From assembly GCA_012934845.2 (NCBI GenBank), contig WNNJ02002327.1:124001-188000 (forward strand): a DNA stretch of 64,000 nucleotides, given 5' to 3'. Positions 63,616 through 64,000 of the stretch are shown here, one piece after another. This DNA is from Pomphorhynchus laevis (Eukaryota > Acanthocephala > Palaeacanthocephala > Echinorhynchida > Pomphorhynchidae). Position 1 is the stretch's first letter, and every line of letters begins with the position of its first letter. The notes beneath the pieces are model-generated. The model searched no databases. It was not told where the DNA came from and saw only the letters and a program-made list of their open reading frames with translations. The translations under genes and the position numbers were made by a program.

Positions 63616-64000
63616 GTAATATCAAGAGTAAATACGAGAAAAAAGTTTGTATGTTGAATTTTTTGTAAAGGATTTGTACTTTTATAGTATTTTGTTTCAA
63701 TGAGCAAGCATTAAACACGAGTTTTTAGTAGTGAATCTTTTAAATGTTTTTAAAATTACAAATTTTTCTGTAACCTTTGTTGTCTCAATGCCAGTGTGTA
63801 TAGCTGAAAAGTAAAGGTTAGATGAATAAGAACAGCACAATATACCCTCTTTTGAGAACTCGAAAATAATTGAAAATGTAAAAATGGAATAGTGTAGCAT
63901 GTTCTTGATAAATTCAAATCTTTTTAGACTTTTACCGCATGATCTAATGTATTTCGTACAAATTGTTTCATTCTAAAGTAAATCTTAGTCAACTTGTAGA

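Noticed and set aside
1-64000. tRNA, rRNA, CRISPR array, bacterial promoters or operons
   Set aside because: None recognised on reading both strands; the direct repeats present are minisatellites or transposon pieces without CRISPR spacing.

Overview
The window looks like nuclear DNA of an invertebrate animal. It is very AT-rich, protein-coding sequence is broken into tiny exons with GT..AG introns (the shortest only 44-57 nt), and most of the rest is retrotransposon and tandem-repeat debris. Nothing looks bacterial: there are no operons, Shine-Dalgarno signals or CRISPR. The element mix (Jockey-, CR1- and RTE-type LINEs, a hAT-like fragment, a transposase-like gene family I associate from memory with arthropods and Hydra, and hammerhead-ribozyme repeats) would fit an arthropod or another invertebrate; I cannot name the species.

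The main content is one host gene on the minus strand that ORF finders miss. It starts at 63615 with a signal peptide and a cysteine-bearing cap, and runs leftwards to about 13.9 kb through at least 29 further exons of 38-105 nt. Nearly every exon encodes exactly one leucine-rich repeat (LRR). All the LRR exons begin and end in intron phase 2, so the junction codon is usually Leu. About 2.2 kb of coding sequence is spread over about 50 kb. Some exons come in tight pairs or fours with introns near 50 nt; other introns are 1-14 kb and carry the mobile elements. Several exon-like segments in the same phase are eroded, and one LRR exon has been copied twice inside a dispersed repeat.

Layout: 0.6-2.8 kb, a decayed reverse-transcriptase element; 2.8-5.8 kb, AT-rich sequence with an internally deleted duplicate; 5.8-11.9 kb, two or three LINE remnants with direct and inverted duplications; 12.6-25.4 kb, the 3' half of the LRR gene with many local tandem repeats and three sequence families carrying hammerhead ribozyme cores (12.1/17.6/17.9 kb, 18.9/19.2 kb, 22.8/23.3 kb); 27.1-30.1 kb, a 3-kb insertion with imperfect terminal inverted repeats and a broken transposase-like gene; 30.7-38.3 kb, LRR exons, LINE pieces and an RTE LINE; 38.9-41.95 kb, a 3-kb minisatellite of 15-bp units abutting a LINE fragment; 43.3-47.7 kb, LRR exons; 48-51 kb, a large inverted repeat; 51.2-52.3 kb, a three-unit 370-bp tandem repeat; 52.3-52.9 kb, a hAT transposase fragment; 52.9-56.8 kb, a LINE with both ORFs open, followed head-to-tail by a decayed relative; 58-61.3 kb, two reverse-transcriptase fragments; 62.2-63.6 kb, the first four LRR-gene exons.

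The exon calls rest on splice-site, phase and LRR-pattern reading by eye. Transcript evidence would be needed to know whether this is one working gene, an alternatively spliced exon bank, or a gene in decay.
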